The notes beneath the pieces are model-generated. The model had not been told where the DNA came from, searched no databases, and was given only the letters and a program-made list of their open reading frames with translations. From Stercorarius parasiticus (Eukaryota > Chordata > Aves > Charadriiformes > Stercorariidae), in the NCBI GenBank assembly GCA_013396915.1, contig VWZL01002499.1:179713-243712 (forward strand): a DNA stretch of 64,000 bases. Reading direction: 5' to 3'. Position numbers and translations under genes: made by a program. Positions 11,650 through 23,217 of the stretch are shown here, one piece after another (within the stretch, counting starts at the first letter, position 1; the number at the start of each line of letters is the position of its first letter).

Positions 11650-11745
11650 TCCATCTTACCTTGTCTCCTACTGCTGATCAGGAAGAACTCAGGTCTCTTG
11701 TCATATCTCCAGATCGCACATGGATGCCTTCATGCTGTTCTGTAT
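11650..11745 (-). repeat. Right arm of the imperfect inverted repeat
   Basis: Read on the minus strand, this matches 11066-11165: GATATGACAAGAGACC, then CTTCCTGATCAGCAG and GGAGACAAGG. The arms are about 490 bases apart, so a transcript across both could fold into a long imperfect stem. No target-site duplication was found at the outer ends, because the edges are too diffuse to place. Confidence 0.8.
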
Positions 11746-11749
11746 TCCC

Positions 11750-13420
11750 AGTTGTTTCAGTCATTGCTTATGGCAATAAAGATTTCCATTTTTTACACTG
11801 GTTTTCAGGAACGCTCTTTAATGGGGTGGTGATGGGGGTGGATTTCTGAGATAGAGGTATAAAATAAAACCCAGATAGTGGTGTCCGTGTTCTGGGTGAC
11901 CCAGCTCTGTAGTAAACTCTGAACATCTGAATAAGGACCTCGACATGCAGACCTATGGAGTAATTCTTAAAAATAATTTGCTACCAGTTTTGCTCTTATA
12001 TTTTCCATGTGCTTACTCAGATCATACTGTAGTTGCATGTATCCTAATTGCATGTTAAAGTAGTAAGTTTGAAACATTTACAACCAGCATAAGACATCAC
12101 TGGGTGTCTCTCCTGAAATCTCCTGTTGTGCCTTCTGCAGAACTGCACCACCATTTACTTACTGTTTCTTTTCAAAATGTATATATAAATGAAGATAAAT
12201 TGAAATAGGATTTGTGCTGTCTCAACATGTTGACAGAGATGGGAAAGTGTCACTTGGAAAGCTACCAGCTAGAAGTGAGGAATGAGATTAGTTGATGAAA
12301 AACCTGAAGGACTCCACTCAATTCCTCTTAGGTAGAGTGAAGGGTAAGAGGGACATCATGGAAAAGCGATTTTTTTATTCATTTTATATTAAAACGTTTC
12401 CAGATGATCTGGAGAAGCTGTGTACATCACTATCATTCTATAATTGCTGGAATGCATTATGAGCCTTGTCAGACCTCCTACTCTTCTGCTTTAATTTATT
12501 CTGTTCTGCATGGAATAATCTGTATTTCTTCTCCTTATAGGTTTCTCAAGTGTGGAAGTATCCTCTGGTAGAAAATTAAGCAATGTAACTAACACCTGTT
12601 ATAGCTTATTTTTCACATGCTGTCCACAGGAGAGACCGATGCAACAGTTTGGTGGGATTTCAGGAAGGGAGAAGAACATTCTGAGTCCCTTTGTGCATAA
12701 TCTACAGGTCTCCTGCAGATGTCTTGGTTACCCGGGACCATCTTAAATGGCATGAGAAGTCTGAATCTTGCCCAAAGTTGGCTGAGTTACCCTCTAGACC
12801 CCAGTAGGTTCTGACTAGTATAATATAGGTCTGTGAGCTGGCTACACCCCTGGCCGTATGTACTGAGACTGGTTTAAATATTCGTTTATAATGACTACTA
12901 GTAGCCCAGTGGTTTCATATTTGAGTTCTTCTAGAACACTTGGGTGAGTACCATCTGGTAGTGGTCATTTATTTTTACTCTTCATTTCATTTCTTTTTGC
13001 TAATATGTTTTTATTAACAATTAAGAATTGATGTCAATTTGCAGTTGTGTAGATTCACTCCATGTGGATAATAGCTGGGGTGTGGAAAGCAGCATATAAG
13101 TAGACATTTCATTTGAGATCAGCGGTTTCAGTGCACACAAAAGGAGATGCCTCTCAAGTTACAGAATCTGCAAGGATATATGGCAAAGGGCTCATCTCCA
13201 CAGACACGAAGGAGCACAGAGGCACGATAGTGGGTGGATGAACCCCACTTTAGATAAGTTTACCTTTTTTCTTCATTCTTACAGGAGAAGAGCTTATTAA
13301 GGGTTTATCTTAAAAGAGCAGATTTCACAGGTTGCACCAAATGATTGAGGAGCCCGTCTTGTAGATCAAGGACAAGGAAAGGAAACAGGGGCCAGCGGTG
13401 TGGCTAAAGACTAACCTCCG
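11750..13420. other. Intergenic, no gene seen
   Basis: There is a strong pyrimidine tract ending in TTATAG at 12540, like a splice acceptor, but no convincing donor follows. A TATAAG near 13096-13101 has no supporting context. No coding family is recognised. Confidence 0.5.
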
Positions 13421-13429
13421 TAAACACAA

Positions 13430-14085
13430 AGGGACGGGGGAACCCCAATAACCTCATCAGAGAAATGGAGCTCCTGACCTGGCTGCTCCTAAGGCTGTTG
13501 CAGGAGAGCGATGGTCACACCATGGTCTGGGTGTGAAACCCATCAAATGGGTCAATGGGAGAGGCTCTCCCAAGATCACCCGACAAACTGAGGGCATTAC
13601 TGCTTACAGGGGTGGGGGACAGACACCCTGTGGGACATGTGGTAAGTGTATTTTGTGTTTGTACAGGACTTGTTATGGTATTTAGGGTAGGAACCAAAGG
13701 TGGGCAAAGGGAGGGATCAAAGTGTTTTGGGAAAAATAGAGAAATTCTATGATTCTATGAATGTAGAGATAAAAGGGGGAAGGGAGTCAGTCACATGTGA
13801 GCAGGGGATGGTCAGTACAGGTGTCTCTCTGTCCATGCCTTGTGCCTGACCGGTGCAGTCTCTCCTGTCGTCTCACTAAACTCCATTTATAGCAACTGGA
13901 GACTGAATGTCTGGAGAGGCTGGAGAGGTCCGTATTATGTCTCTCTATATATGCATATGTGTATATATGTACATATATGTATATATTTATGTTTATTTTG
14001 CTATACCTTTCATCCTAATCAGCCAGAGAGGAGAACAGGATCAGGCCATTGGTGCTGTCTGTGACTGAGAGAGCGCTGTGTTTTC
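13430..14085 (+). repeat. Unassigned interspersed repeat candidate with CR1-like octamer and AT microsatellite
   Basis: The stretch is more GC-rich than its surroundings. It contains two ATTCTATG-type octamers in tandem (about 13743-13759), a simple repeat of TATATG/TACATA type (about 13938-13990), and a block with AGCCAGAGAGGAGAACAGG (14021-14039). I have the impression of an avian retrovirus-like or other interspersed repeat but cannot name the family. It has no clear ends and no intact protein. Confidence 0.35.
13938..13990. repeat. AT-rich microsatellite (TATATG/TACATA)n
   Basis: Alternating purine/pyrimidine simple sequence: TATATATGCATATGTG, then TATATATGTACATATATG and TATATATT. Confidence 0.9.
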
Positions 14086-14089
14086 TGTG

Positions 14090-16170
14090 TTGATCTTTGT
14101 TGCTGCGTGCATGTATCTATATGTTGTGTGTGTGTGTACACATACATACGTGTGCCTACTGGGAATACGTGCACAGCCTCACTGTAGGCTGGACCTGGGG
14201 ACATGGAGTGGTGGCAGTCTCACCTCCTTTCTGCTGCCAGATTTGGCAGCTCCTCGCAGACCCCACTCACATTCCCTGAGAAAACCAGGTTTTCCTGGGG
14301 CTCAGTCTCATTGCCTGATACTGCTCAGTTTTGGCGTTTCTCTGATTTTGCAGAAGATATGCATACCCCTCCTCCCCCGTCCCCAGCAACCTTTTTCTTT
14401 AGATAATAGCTTCTTTAGTGTTTTTTAAGCAGTTCAATCATTTCTTCAAATTTGTGGATGTGGCATTTTGTGAAGTGCTTCTCATGACTTCTGCAGGTAA
14501 TTTGTGCTAGACAATCTTTGACTCCTGGCCTTTGACTTTGAAGGAGTGAACTCAAACTATTGAAGCCAGTCCTTTTGGTTCTGTTCTAACATATGCGCTC
14601 AGAAACAAAATTTTTATTTTGGGAGCACCCCCATCTGTGTCTGTACACAGTTGCTTAAGGAGAATTGATTGTTCTGTGTTTTAGTTTTCAGCAGCTTTCC
14701 AAAATGGTATTGTAAACACTCAAAAATTCAAATAAATCATATCTTTAACATATCCATTTGTCTAAATGTTGACATAAAAATGCCATTGGAAAGTTCAGAT
14801 TTTATTGATTTTTTTGGACCATTTTCATATCTAATACCCTTGCTTTGCAGAACAGAACATTTTTTTTTGTTGTTTTCAACTGCCAGCCCTGAGAAACCAG
14901 AGAGTCCGGGGAAAACAAGGCCAGCGCTCTGTTTTTCATACTTCGTCATGGTTAATAAAATCATTGTGAGGATTAGTTAGTCTCTCAGCGTCATTTGTGC
15001 TACACCATCTTCTTCAAAGCCCATGACACTGTTGCTGTTAATGGCTTCGTGTTGATGGAAAGCATTGGAGCAATTCTCCTGGCACACAAGGGAGAGAGAG
15101 GATCCGTTCGTTCCCACAGCTAGGCAGGCTCTGGAGGGCATCAGCCCAGGGCTCAGCAAACTTGTTATCACTGAGGGGGCTAAATGTGACTCAGCTGCAC
15201 ACAGGGAGTAAGTCTGTCAAGGAGAACTCGGCCTCTTTCACCTTGTCGGTCTTACAAGCCATACATAGTATGGTTTTTTTCCTCCATATGTATTAGATTT
15301 TACAACACAGGAACTACTTCACTCAATCTCTGTAACCTTGATCAGAATTTTCAAAATTTTTGCATGGAGAACTGGATCAGATTAATGTCCTGGCTTTCCC
15401 CTCTCCGTTGATAGCTCTCTGTTGTCTCAAGCATCTGTCAGAACCCGTGGTGCATACGCTACCTCTGTGGGGCTGTTGCGTCAGTGCTCTCTCTCCTGAG
15501 CCTGATGAGGCCGCGGATACTTTTGTGCCTTCCCATCCTAATGCTTCACCCTACCTGCCACTTAGGGATTCCTTACTTTGCTAAGTTTTAGCTTGAATCC
15601 TCTGCCAATTGAAGTTCTATATTGCTATTACAATTGCTGAACTCATGTCAGCTTGGATGAAAGTTTCTTGTTTTTTATAGATACATAAATATATTTCATA
15701 TGTATTTATTAAAATTACCCATTCTCTTCCCGCCTAAGCAACTTTCTTGCAAGTCACTGCTGTGCCCTGCATCCAGTGATCTTTTCTGGCTCAGAGAGCA
15801 AGGCTTGCCCTGTCCCCGTCTCTCAATTTTCGACTAAGTCATGCCGCTTGTCATCATGCTGTGGGCTGTTATTTATGCCCTGCTTTGTTCATTCAGAACA
15901 CCTCTATATCATAAACGCATATCTGAATTAAATTTATTCCTGAATCTCAACTTTCTGCTTGTTTTGCTGAACCCTGTTGGCACAGCTGATTTTGGAAGAT
16001 GAGAATCAGAGGGGGTTTAAGGACTCAGTTGGCAGTGATGCTAATAAGAACATGTGCCTGCATTCAGTGGGGTTATCTAAGAAGCAAAACAAGGTAAGTT
16101 CAATTTTTGGGGTTGTTACTTTAGGTGGGAAGCAGGAAAATTTCTTGGAAGGCTTCCAGAGCCACATGAA
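14090..16170. other. Intergenic, no gene seen
   Basis: It includes a short (TG)n run at about 14124-14138 and an AT-rich tract near 15680-15715. Several overlapping short frames at 14078-14430 are probably shadows of the TG/CA and pyrimidine-rich composition. No family is recognised. Confidence 0.5.
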
Positions 16171-16177
16171 CCCTTTC

Positions 16178-16710
16178 TGTTACAGTGGTGCCAAAGATCA
16201 CACTAACAACGGTGTCACAAAGATCACGTCCAACGGCAGCACGACAGCCCCCAGCCAGTTGGTGGACCTGTGTGCTTTCAAACAAACACAGGCATAATGA
16301 TTACAGGCACAGTAAACCCCTGGTGAGGATCCAGGTGAGGTCCCCGTTGTCTTGATAGTCCCAGCCAACCACAAGACCACGTGCCTGCTGCCCACAAGTG
16401 CAATGGTTGTAAGTGACAACGCACAGTGGATCTGGATACAGGGTTTTATTTGCCACCAAGCTGAGAGCTTTCACCTACTCAGTTATCTCACACATTCATT
16501 CTCTTGCTCCTCCCAGCACTATGTTCACCATGCCCTGACTTTCCCTCCCAGCAGGGAGGTCGGGCACAAGGTTTTGTTGGTCAGTGCTGTAGTTACCAGT
16601 CCTGGGCATTACTGGCTGAGGTCCCTGGGCATCCTCCAGTGTTTGTGTCCATACATCTCCCCTGTCTCCATGATCTTCCCCACTTCCTGCTGGGATCTTC
16701 ACCTTCTTCA
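16178..16710 (-). mobile_element. Possible solo LTR (minus strand)
   Basis: Read on the minus strand, the segment has an AATAAA-type signal in GGCAAATAAAACCCTG (near 16444-16459). A GC-richer block follows and ends in ACTGTAACA (TG..CA-like ends at 16710 and 16178). This order, moderate GC content and a length of about 530 bases suit a retroviral LTR. No target-site duplication is evident (the bases outside the proposed ends do not match) and I cannot name the family. It directly abuts a CR1 tail at 16713. Low confidence. Confidence 0.3.
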
Positions 16711-16712
16711 CG

Positions 16713-16783
16713 GAATCATTGAATCATAGAATGGTTTGGGTTGGAAAGGACCTTTAAAGATCACCATCAGGGACATCTTTGAT
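16713..16783 (-). mobile_element. CR1 LINE 3' tail (minus strand)
   Basis: GAATCATTGAATCATAGAAT, then GGTTTGGGTTGGAAAGGACC: the reverse complement of the CR1 3' end with octamer tail. The next block (AAAGATCACCATCAGGGACA) looks like the CR1 3' UTR with an internal deletion. Only about 70 bases are recognisable. Confidence 0.88.
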
Positions 16784-17473
16784 ATCTTTGATAAGCAGGA
16801 ATAGCATGGGCCATGTCTCAGCTGAAATGCAGCTGAGAAAGCTGAGATGAAGATCGAGGCTGGAAGCTGGAAAGCCTTTCCAGCTTTAGTCCAAGTGCAT
16901 GGGGACAACTCATGGAGACGGTACCGCACAAGACCTGATCGGCTGTTGAGAAAATCTCACAGCAACAAGCAGTGGCCTTAGCTCATCCCTAAGGCCTTCA
17001 CAAGCTGCTTCTGCACTCCCCATTTCCCCACCTATTTTTTTTTCAGCATCGGACTACATATAGTTTTGCTGGATCTTACTTTGTTCTCAAAAATCTGCAT
17101 CAGTCAAGCTCTTGTTCTTCCTGAGATGTCCCTAACTATCTATTCAGCACACAGCTTTTGTTTCTATCAGTTTCAGACAGCTCGGCTGATTATCTTGCCT
17201 CTTTACAAATACATTTTTGCCATGTTACTTTTTATTTATGTGAAGTGCCTCGCTTTGCCCCATCACATACTGTGCCAGTTGCTATTTCCAGCTTCTATGA
17301 TTTTGTTCTGTGAATGCTGGCATTTTTCTTGTTTTGGGGGCAATGCTATAGTTCGTAAGAAGCTTGTCAAACATTTTAATTATGGTCCTGCACCTCCACA
17401 TTGGATATATTTTGTTCATAGTATGGAACTTTTTTCCTTCGTTAAATCGTAGTGCTACATTTCTGAATTAGAA

Positions 17474-17578
17474 TATAGAATCATAGAATGGCTCGGGTTG
17501 GAAGGGACCTTAAAGGTCATCTAATTCCAACTCCCCTGCAATGATCATTGAGAGGAATGACCCCGCTCAATGTTTGGA
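17474..17578 (-). mobile_element. CR1 LINE 3' tail (minus strand)
   Basis: The minus-strand CR1 end reads AGAATCATAGAATGGCTCGG, then GTTGGAAGGGACC and CATCTAATTCCAACTCCCC, and breaks up after the CCCTGCAATGATC region. It is a short 5'-truncated copy lying close to the preceding one, in the same orientation. Confidence 0.9.
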
Positions 17579-17579
17579 A

Positions 17580-19040
17580 TTAGAATGCTCTTAATTTTTG
17601 ATATAGAACAGGGCCAAGAATCTTGGGACTGCTGCTGGGCAGGTTGGCATCACAGTTTTCCTACCACAGTCATGGTGTTCAACTCAAAGAGAAATGATCC
17701 CTTACAGACATTGCAATGCCAGCAAAATCTGTCAATATAACAGTGTTTTCCCAGTGCGGTTTATTTCTTTTGGGGCTTAGATAGATGAGGAAATGTGTAG
17801 TTTGTCCTGCAGAGAGGTGAACTACCCTGTGGCAGCAAACACCACTCTGGATTGTCTAGAGACTTTCCCTTCAAACTGTGTAGCTTCTGGTTTTGCAGTG
17901 GTTGTCGACTGCCATGTTTTGGTCTTTACGGTCACATCTCTCTGTATTTGTAAAAGAAATTGTTGGGTTTTTTTTGGTTGGGTCTGCATAGGTCACCTCT
18001 CCCCCTCCATGTTGTGTTAGAGTTAGCTGAAGTGGTAAGGCAAGAGAAGGAATAATGTTCAATAAAAAAAAAAGAATCAAAAGATAAAAAGGTATAAAGC
18101 CATCACGGTATCCTGAAATCAAACAGAAAGTAAAGTAAAGCTCTTACTAGCACTGAAGACAAGATGCTGGGCTACCTGTGGCAATTAAGCAGCTGATAAT
18201 AACTGACACCTTTCTTTCTGCTTTCTTTCTTTCTTTCTTCTTTCCCTTTTTCTTTGCTACTCAATGAAGACGCTTCAAGAACAATAATACAATGTATTCC
18301 TGTCAAATGATCAAACCTAGAGGGGCGATTACCCAGAACTATTGCTTTTTATAATCCAAGCTAGGGGTCTCAGAACTTTTATCCTCGTTTTATTGCAGTG
18401 AACACAGATAATGGAAGAAGTTATCCAAGTCTTTCTAGCTATGGGTACATGCGTAAGTAGGTGCTTTCTTTAGCTCATGTGTGCTTCAAAACATTTTAAA
18501 TCAAGAAAGTTCTCATGTAACATAATGCAGGACACTCCAGATCCTGAAGTACTGACCAAATGCTGGAAGAATGAAAAATTTTCTAGACTTTGTAATTTCT
18601 CATTTCTTGGGCTTTCTGTTCTGGGGAGACATGGAGAGAAGACTCTGGAACTGAAAGATAATATCTAAAGATAGAAAAGGCTAAATTTCACAGTCAGTTG
18701 TAGTGCCTATTCTCCAATACTCCAAAGGAACAAATTATGAGTTTTACATGACTTTTTTTTTTTTTTTCTATTTTTCTTCCTCCTTTCTCATAAATATTTA
18801 TGGCCTCCTAAGCTATTAATTTTGGGAAAGGTAGATTTATTACCTAGGGGTAAGTTAAATTTTCATTTATTTTGCAGTTATCTATGAGTAATAGCTGTGT
18901 AAATGCACTCCCTGGGTTCGCAAAGGCGGGCTTTCCATGAGGCTGCTCCTGGCAAGAAACAAACACTTTTATGTTTTACCACAACTGTTTAGGACAGGGC
19001 AGCTTCAGAACTGCAGTATTTTCAGCTTAGTCTCTAGAGA
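17580..19040. other. Intergenic, no gene seen
   Basis: Contains the CTTT microsatellite described separately and a T15 run near 18752-18766. Reading frames up to about 80 codons have no recognisable family. Confidence 0.5.
18210..18258 (+). repeat. (CTTT)n pyrimidine microsatellite
   Basis: CTTTCTTTCTGCTTTCTTTC and following CTTT/CTTC units, then CCCTTTTTC. A simple sequence with strong strand asymmetry. Confidence 0.92.
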
Positions 19041-19043
19041 GGC

Positions 19044-19760
19044 TGTTACAAGTTCCCTAGAAGATAGGTGGCTCCCATTACACGTTGAGACCTTTTTGCA
19101 TTAAGTTCCTGCCAAGAAGTCATTCCTGCTGTAAGAGACGGACTGTAAATTCCCTGAGGAGGGGCAGAAGGCCCTCCAAGCTTTCAATGGAATGCCTCAA
19201 ACACTTGCAAGGAAATAAATAATGCAGGCCTGGCCTTCAAAGAACTGATAAGGCTAACACTGGGCGCCTGAAAGTATGGGAGAACTGTCTTGTGAAGACC
19301 GGATTGTTCTGCCACTCGTGTGGTGAGCTTGCTCGTTCTCAGTTCTGAAGGCCATTGTGTCTGATAAGTGACCTTTGCTTCATTATCCGCGAAATGCATA
19401 TGAAAGCGCACACCCCTGCATNTCCTTCCTCTATCCCTCAGTTTCTCTTTTCTCTTAGAATTGTTAAGTAACAGTTAGAGTTGTTAAGTAAAGACCTTAA
19501 GTACAACCTTAAGTACCGCTTGCCATAAGTTGTCCTATACCTGTTGTTAAGTAACACAATACATACCTCACCATTTGCCATAATTTGTTATATACCTACC
19601 AATTACTGTGGACTTGTTAAGACCTATACTAACCATTTTGGGAAGCTAATAAATGTTTGTATATGGACCTTGAGATTTATCTCACCTTGATCCGCGCTGT
19701 TGGGAATTTATGAATCTGAAGTCACTTACCCCGCCTCTTTCCTGAGAGTGGGACGCAACA
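19044..19760 (+). mobile_element. Probable solo endogenous-retrovirus LTR (ERVL-like)
   Basis: The right half looks like an LTR: an AT-rich upstream part, AATAAA at 19648-19653, a GC-richer U5-like block with GATCCGCGCTGTTGGG, and the end GAGTGGGACGCAACA at 19760. TG at 19044 is the best candidate start, giving about 717 bases. A 10-mer TTGTTAAGTA occurs three times inside (19461, 19481, 19544), as in many LTR U3 regions. No matching target duplication is seen, so the left edge is uncertain. No internal retroviral genes follow, hence solo. A single N at 19422 lies inside and may mark an assembly join. Confidence 0.5.
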
Positions 19761-19764
19761 GCCG

Positions 19765-20635
19765 CCCGGAAAACAAATAGAGGACAAAGAAATGGTGGAG
19801 GAAGAAATAGGGTACCCAAGAATTGCAGTCACTGGGCATGGATCTTGCAGATGAATACCAGGCTTGGCTACGGATGCCTGACGGTGTGACTAGTACGGTG
19901 TCCTCCATCTGTGCTATGTGCTCTCCAGAAACCTTGAGTTCTTCTGTTTTCTCCACCTAGGTAGAATTCCCTCCTGTTTCAGATACGACACAAAGCCTAA
20001 ACACGGATTAAATCTTATTTTTAGGGCTCAATACTTACATAACAGGAACACAGGCTGTTTTGGGGCACATCATGTTTTGGTGAAACATCACCTTGCTTTA
20101 CTTCAAACTTGCCTGTAATAACTGTATTACCTACAGTTAAAAAATCTTAGAATTCTTTTTAAACTCTTCTATTAAATCAGTTTTTATTGGACTTAAATAC
20201 ATACAGTTACAAAATAAATATCTACAAGAAACAATGCAGTTTGGGATAATGACATGCTGCTGAAAAGCCTCCCAGGCAATATAAGAAAAAAACCTGCAGA
20301 ATATGTTTTGCGAAATGCTGTATAAATGCACAGAAAATACACTTCTGCTTTGCTGGTTTCACTTCATACTTCACAGAGTTTAATTGGCATTTGGCATTTG
20401 CAAAAAGTATGAAAAGGTATATATAGCCCAGGAGTACAAGTAAGGGACTAAGACTTCTCCTTTTGCTCATTACTGGATAATTCAACTGTTGGAGCAGAAA
20501 TGGATATGTATAAATAAAACATGGACTGCTCTGAGTAAGGCTAGGCAAAAGGTGTTGGATTCCTTCTCAGTTTGGCTAGAGACTGAAACAAGAAAAGGAG
20601 CAGCTGTGAAAGTGTAAAGGCAACAATATTCACAT
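19765..20635. other. Intergenic, no gene seen
   Basis: AT-rich sequence with frames up to 108 codons on the minus strand near 20222-20548, hydrophobic and without family resemblance. I regard them as chance frames. Confidence 0.5.
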
Positions 20636-20639
20636 ATTC

Positions 20640-20735
20640 ATAGAGCTTAAAGATGAAAAAGGGATCAGGAGATCACCAAACCCCAGCCCGGTGCATTGCA
20701 GACTGTTACCTGACATCCAGCAACCTTAGCCCTTA
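20640..20735 (-). mobile_element. Possible very old CR1-type 3' end (minus strand)
   Basis: TTCATAGAGCTTAAAGATG, then GGGATCAGGAGATCACCAAA and CCCCAGCCCGGTGCATTGCA follow the same word order as older CR1 3' ends (catagagttt..gggacc..gatcatc..cc). Divergence is much higher than in the other copies, so the call is tentative. Confidence 0.35.
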
Positions 20736-21557
20736 AACAAAAAGGCATCAGGTCATCATGCGAGAACATCAAGAGGCTTAAAAGTCAGCACTCCCCGTGG
20801 TATTTTGCTCAAGAGTTTAGTCTCCCTTACTGCTAGAATTTTGTTTGTAGTTTCTAATTTATGTTTGCCTCCTTTATGCTTCCAGACACCTTTAAAAAAA
20901 ACACTAAACAAAAAAAAAATTTATTCCCCACCAGATTAAAGTCCCATCCAGTATTTAGAACACTGTATTTTCTCCAATAAAGACATCTGAATGAAATAAT
21001 TTATTGATTACCTTTAAAAACAGATGGAACTCTTAAGTCTTTCACTGAAGAATAACCTTTTGTGAGCTTTTTTTGTAGTTTTCCACCATCGATCTGCAGT
21101 GTGTGCTCACATTGGACTGCCTGTCCACTATAACCCACACAGACAGTAATGTTGCCCCTCAGTGGATAACTATTGCGTTTCTTTTCCCCAGGAATATGAA
21201 TTTGCACTTATTTGGATGAAATCACTTCCCTAACACCAGCATGCTCTGAACGATGCCCTATGTCTGTTACTATTTTCCACTCTGCTGTTTTTTCCATCGT
21301 CAGCTCTACAAAACTTATATCTGCCATGATTTTGTTTACTTCCAGTCCGTTGATAAAAATGCTGAATAGTGCCAGGTCTGATGTTGATTCCCAGCTGTGA
21401 CACCTAAAACATTTTCAGGCTGGCAAGGCAGTGAGCAGCTCTGAATGGTTTGGATGAAGGTCCAGGCCAGGAGAATGTGGGGTAAGTATGAAGATGCCAG
21501 CGAGAGGCAGCCCTGGGACAGTGTTACCGGACGATACTGCCACCAGAAACAAGGGTG

Positions 21558-21896
21558 CGTGCTACAACTACCTGAAAGGGGGTTGGAGTGAGGTGGGGGT
21601 CGGTCTCTTCTCCCAAGTAACAGGCAATAGGACAAGAGGAAATGGCCTCAAGTTGCACCTGGGGAGGTTTAGATTGGATATAAGGAAAAATTTCTTCACT
21701 GAAAGGGTTATCAAGCATTGGAACAGGCTGCCCATGGAGGTGGTGAGTCACCATCCCTGGAGGCATTTGAAAGATGTGTAGATGTGGTTGTGAGGGACAT
21801 GGTTTAGTGGTAACTTGGCAGTGCTAGGTTGATGGTTGGACTTGATAATGTTAAAGGTCTCTTCCAAGCAAAATGATTCTATGATTCTATTCTATG
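21558..21896 (+). mobile_element. CR1 LINE 3' end with last part of reverse transcriptase ORF
   Basis: From about 21561 the frame encodes the CR1 C-terminal block YNYLKGG, then [34 protein letters not shown] and HWNRLP. The frame slips near 21746, where two bases seem lost in the VVESPSL block so that it reads VVSHHP, and ends early at 21781. The 3' UTR (GATGGTTGGACTTGATAATG) and the tail ATGATTCTATGATTCTATTC follow to 21896. It is a 5'-truncated copy in sense orientation. Confidence 0.93.
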
Positions 21897-22024
21897 GATG
21901 GACCCGTATTGTAAAAACACACTGTGTTGTTTGGTGGTCTCACAAAGCCAACATCAGGGACAGAAGGTTTAAAGGCTTTCCATCCACAGGATACCAATGA
22001 AGGAGTCAAGACAGTGTGGTTCAC

Positions 22025-22145
22025 CGCCCAGCTCCACTACTGATCTACTGGGGGACTTCAGGTAAATTTCTTATATCCCTTAGGTTCCCTGGTAAGAAAA
22101 ATAAGAGGGTACTTACATTCTCAAGCTGCTTGGAGATCATTAGAC
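22025..22145 (+). mobile_element. MIR-like SINE relic
   Basis: The word order matches the MIR core and 3' part: CTCCACTACTGATCTACTGG, then GGACTTCAGGTAAATTTCTT (compare ..gaccttgggcaagtcactt), then TTAGGTTCCCTGGTAAGAAA followed by ATAAGAGGGTACTTAC (compare ..cagtttcctcatctgtaaaa). Highly diverged, as expected for a family that was active before birds and mammals separated. Confidence 0.45.
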
Positions 22146-22149
22146 TATG

Positions 22150-23210
22150 GCCACTGCAGGTAATTTTGAACCACTGTAAGGTCAAACGAGGGTAGCTCAG
22201 TGCTGTGTTGGCCCCATTTTAAGCCCTACATGTTGTGATGGACACGTGAAATGGCACAGAATCCCTTGCAGATATGAACTCTTTGAAGGTTTGTGGATGC
22301 TAAGGCCAAAATACAAACTTATAATAGTCAAAATGAACTTTTAGCATAATGTGGAAGGTCTTGAATAGCAGTAATTCCTGCAGTTGGCTTTGGGGTGGAA
22401 TATAAAGTATCTTTGTAATAGCACTTATGTTTTAAAGCTATGATAGAGACTTTTCCTTCTCAGCATTGCATCTAGTCTGATTGCCACATCAATTGCTGGT
22501 TTTAAGTTATCCCTCACTTCTTAACAACTGCATTTTATTTCCAGCCTTATAGTCCTACCTTCAGTCTGTAATCATTGTGTCTTGCTGCGGCATTTATCTA
22601 TTACAAAGGGAACTCTTCGCATCCATTCCTCAAGGAGGCGGGAAACAATCACACCTGAATTATCGCTTAATTCTGTCTTTGATAGATAAATATGTTGAGT
22701 TTCTGTTCTCTCTCTGCAAAGTGCATATGGACTGCACTGTTTTCCCTCTGGTGACATTTTCTTTTGGAAAATTGGAGCTTTTTAGCCTGATATGCCAAGT
22801 CAATGAATTATATAGTTGCATATGTGGATCTTTGCCTGTCGTATCACCTTTTACTGCCATCAATGCATTCTGGCCAATTCACCAGTCTGGCAGAGGGCAT
22901 AGCTATCACCTTTAAAATTTTTTCAAAGATACTCTTCAAAGTTCTGTCAAAACTGTGACTGTGGGAAAGGCATTCAAATGAATCCTGTGTGATTGTCATC
23001 AGCTCTGACTATCGTGCTCGCCCGTGGAGTGTGCTGGTCCAGCAGCAGCGCTCCCAAACCTTGCAAGCAAGCAGAGTTTGCACCACCTCTTGCCCCTTCA
23101 GTTTCTAGGAGACGGATGGGTGTGGGATTGTATCTAGAAGAAAACAGCCACATGAGCCAGCTCCCACTATGAAAACTCAAACTGATCAAGGTCACCCTGA
23201 GAGAGCAAAA
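22150..23210. other. Intergenic, no gene seen
   Basis: Two overlapping frames near 22577-22915 (112 codons, plus) lack any domain that I recognise. No named repeat is seen. Confidence 0.5.
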
Positions 23211-23217
23211 AGAGGAG

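Noticed and set aside
12520..12620. Exon after the strong acceptor-like tract ending at 12540
   Set aside because: No convincing donor downstream and no coding resemblance.
16352..16729. 125-codon plus-strand frame and antisense partners
   Set aside because: Overlap the LTR-like block and the CR1 tail; no protein family.
17066..17452. 128-codon hydrophobic open frame, plus strand
   Set aside because: No family, T-rich composition gives Phe/Leu/Ile-rich chance frames; no splice or promoter support.
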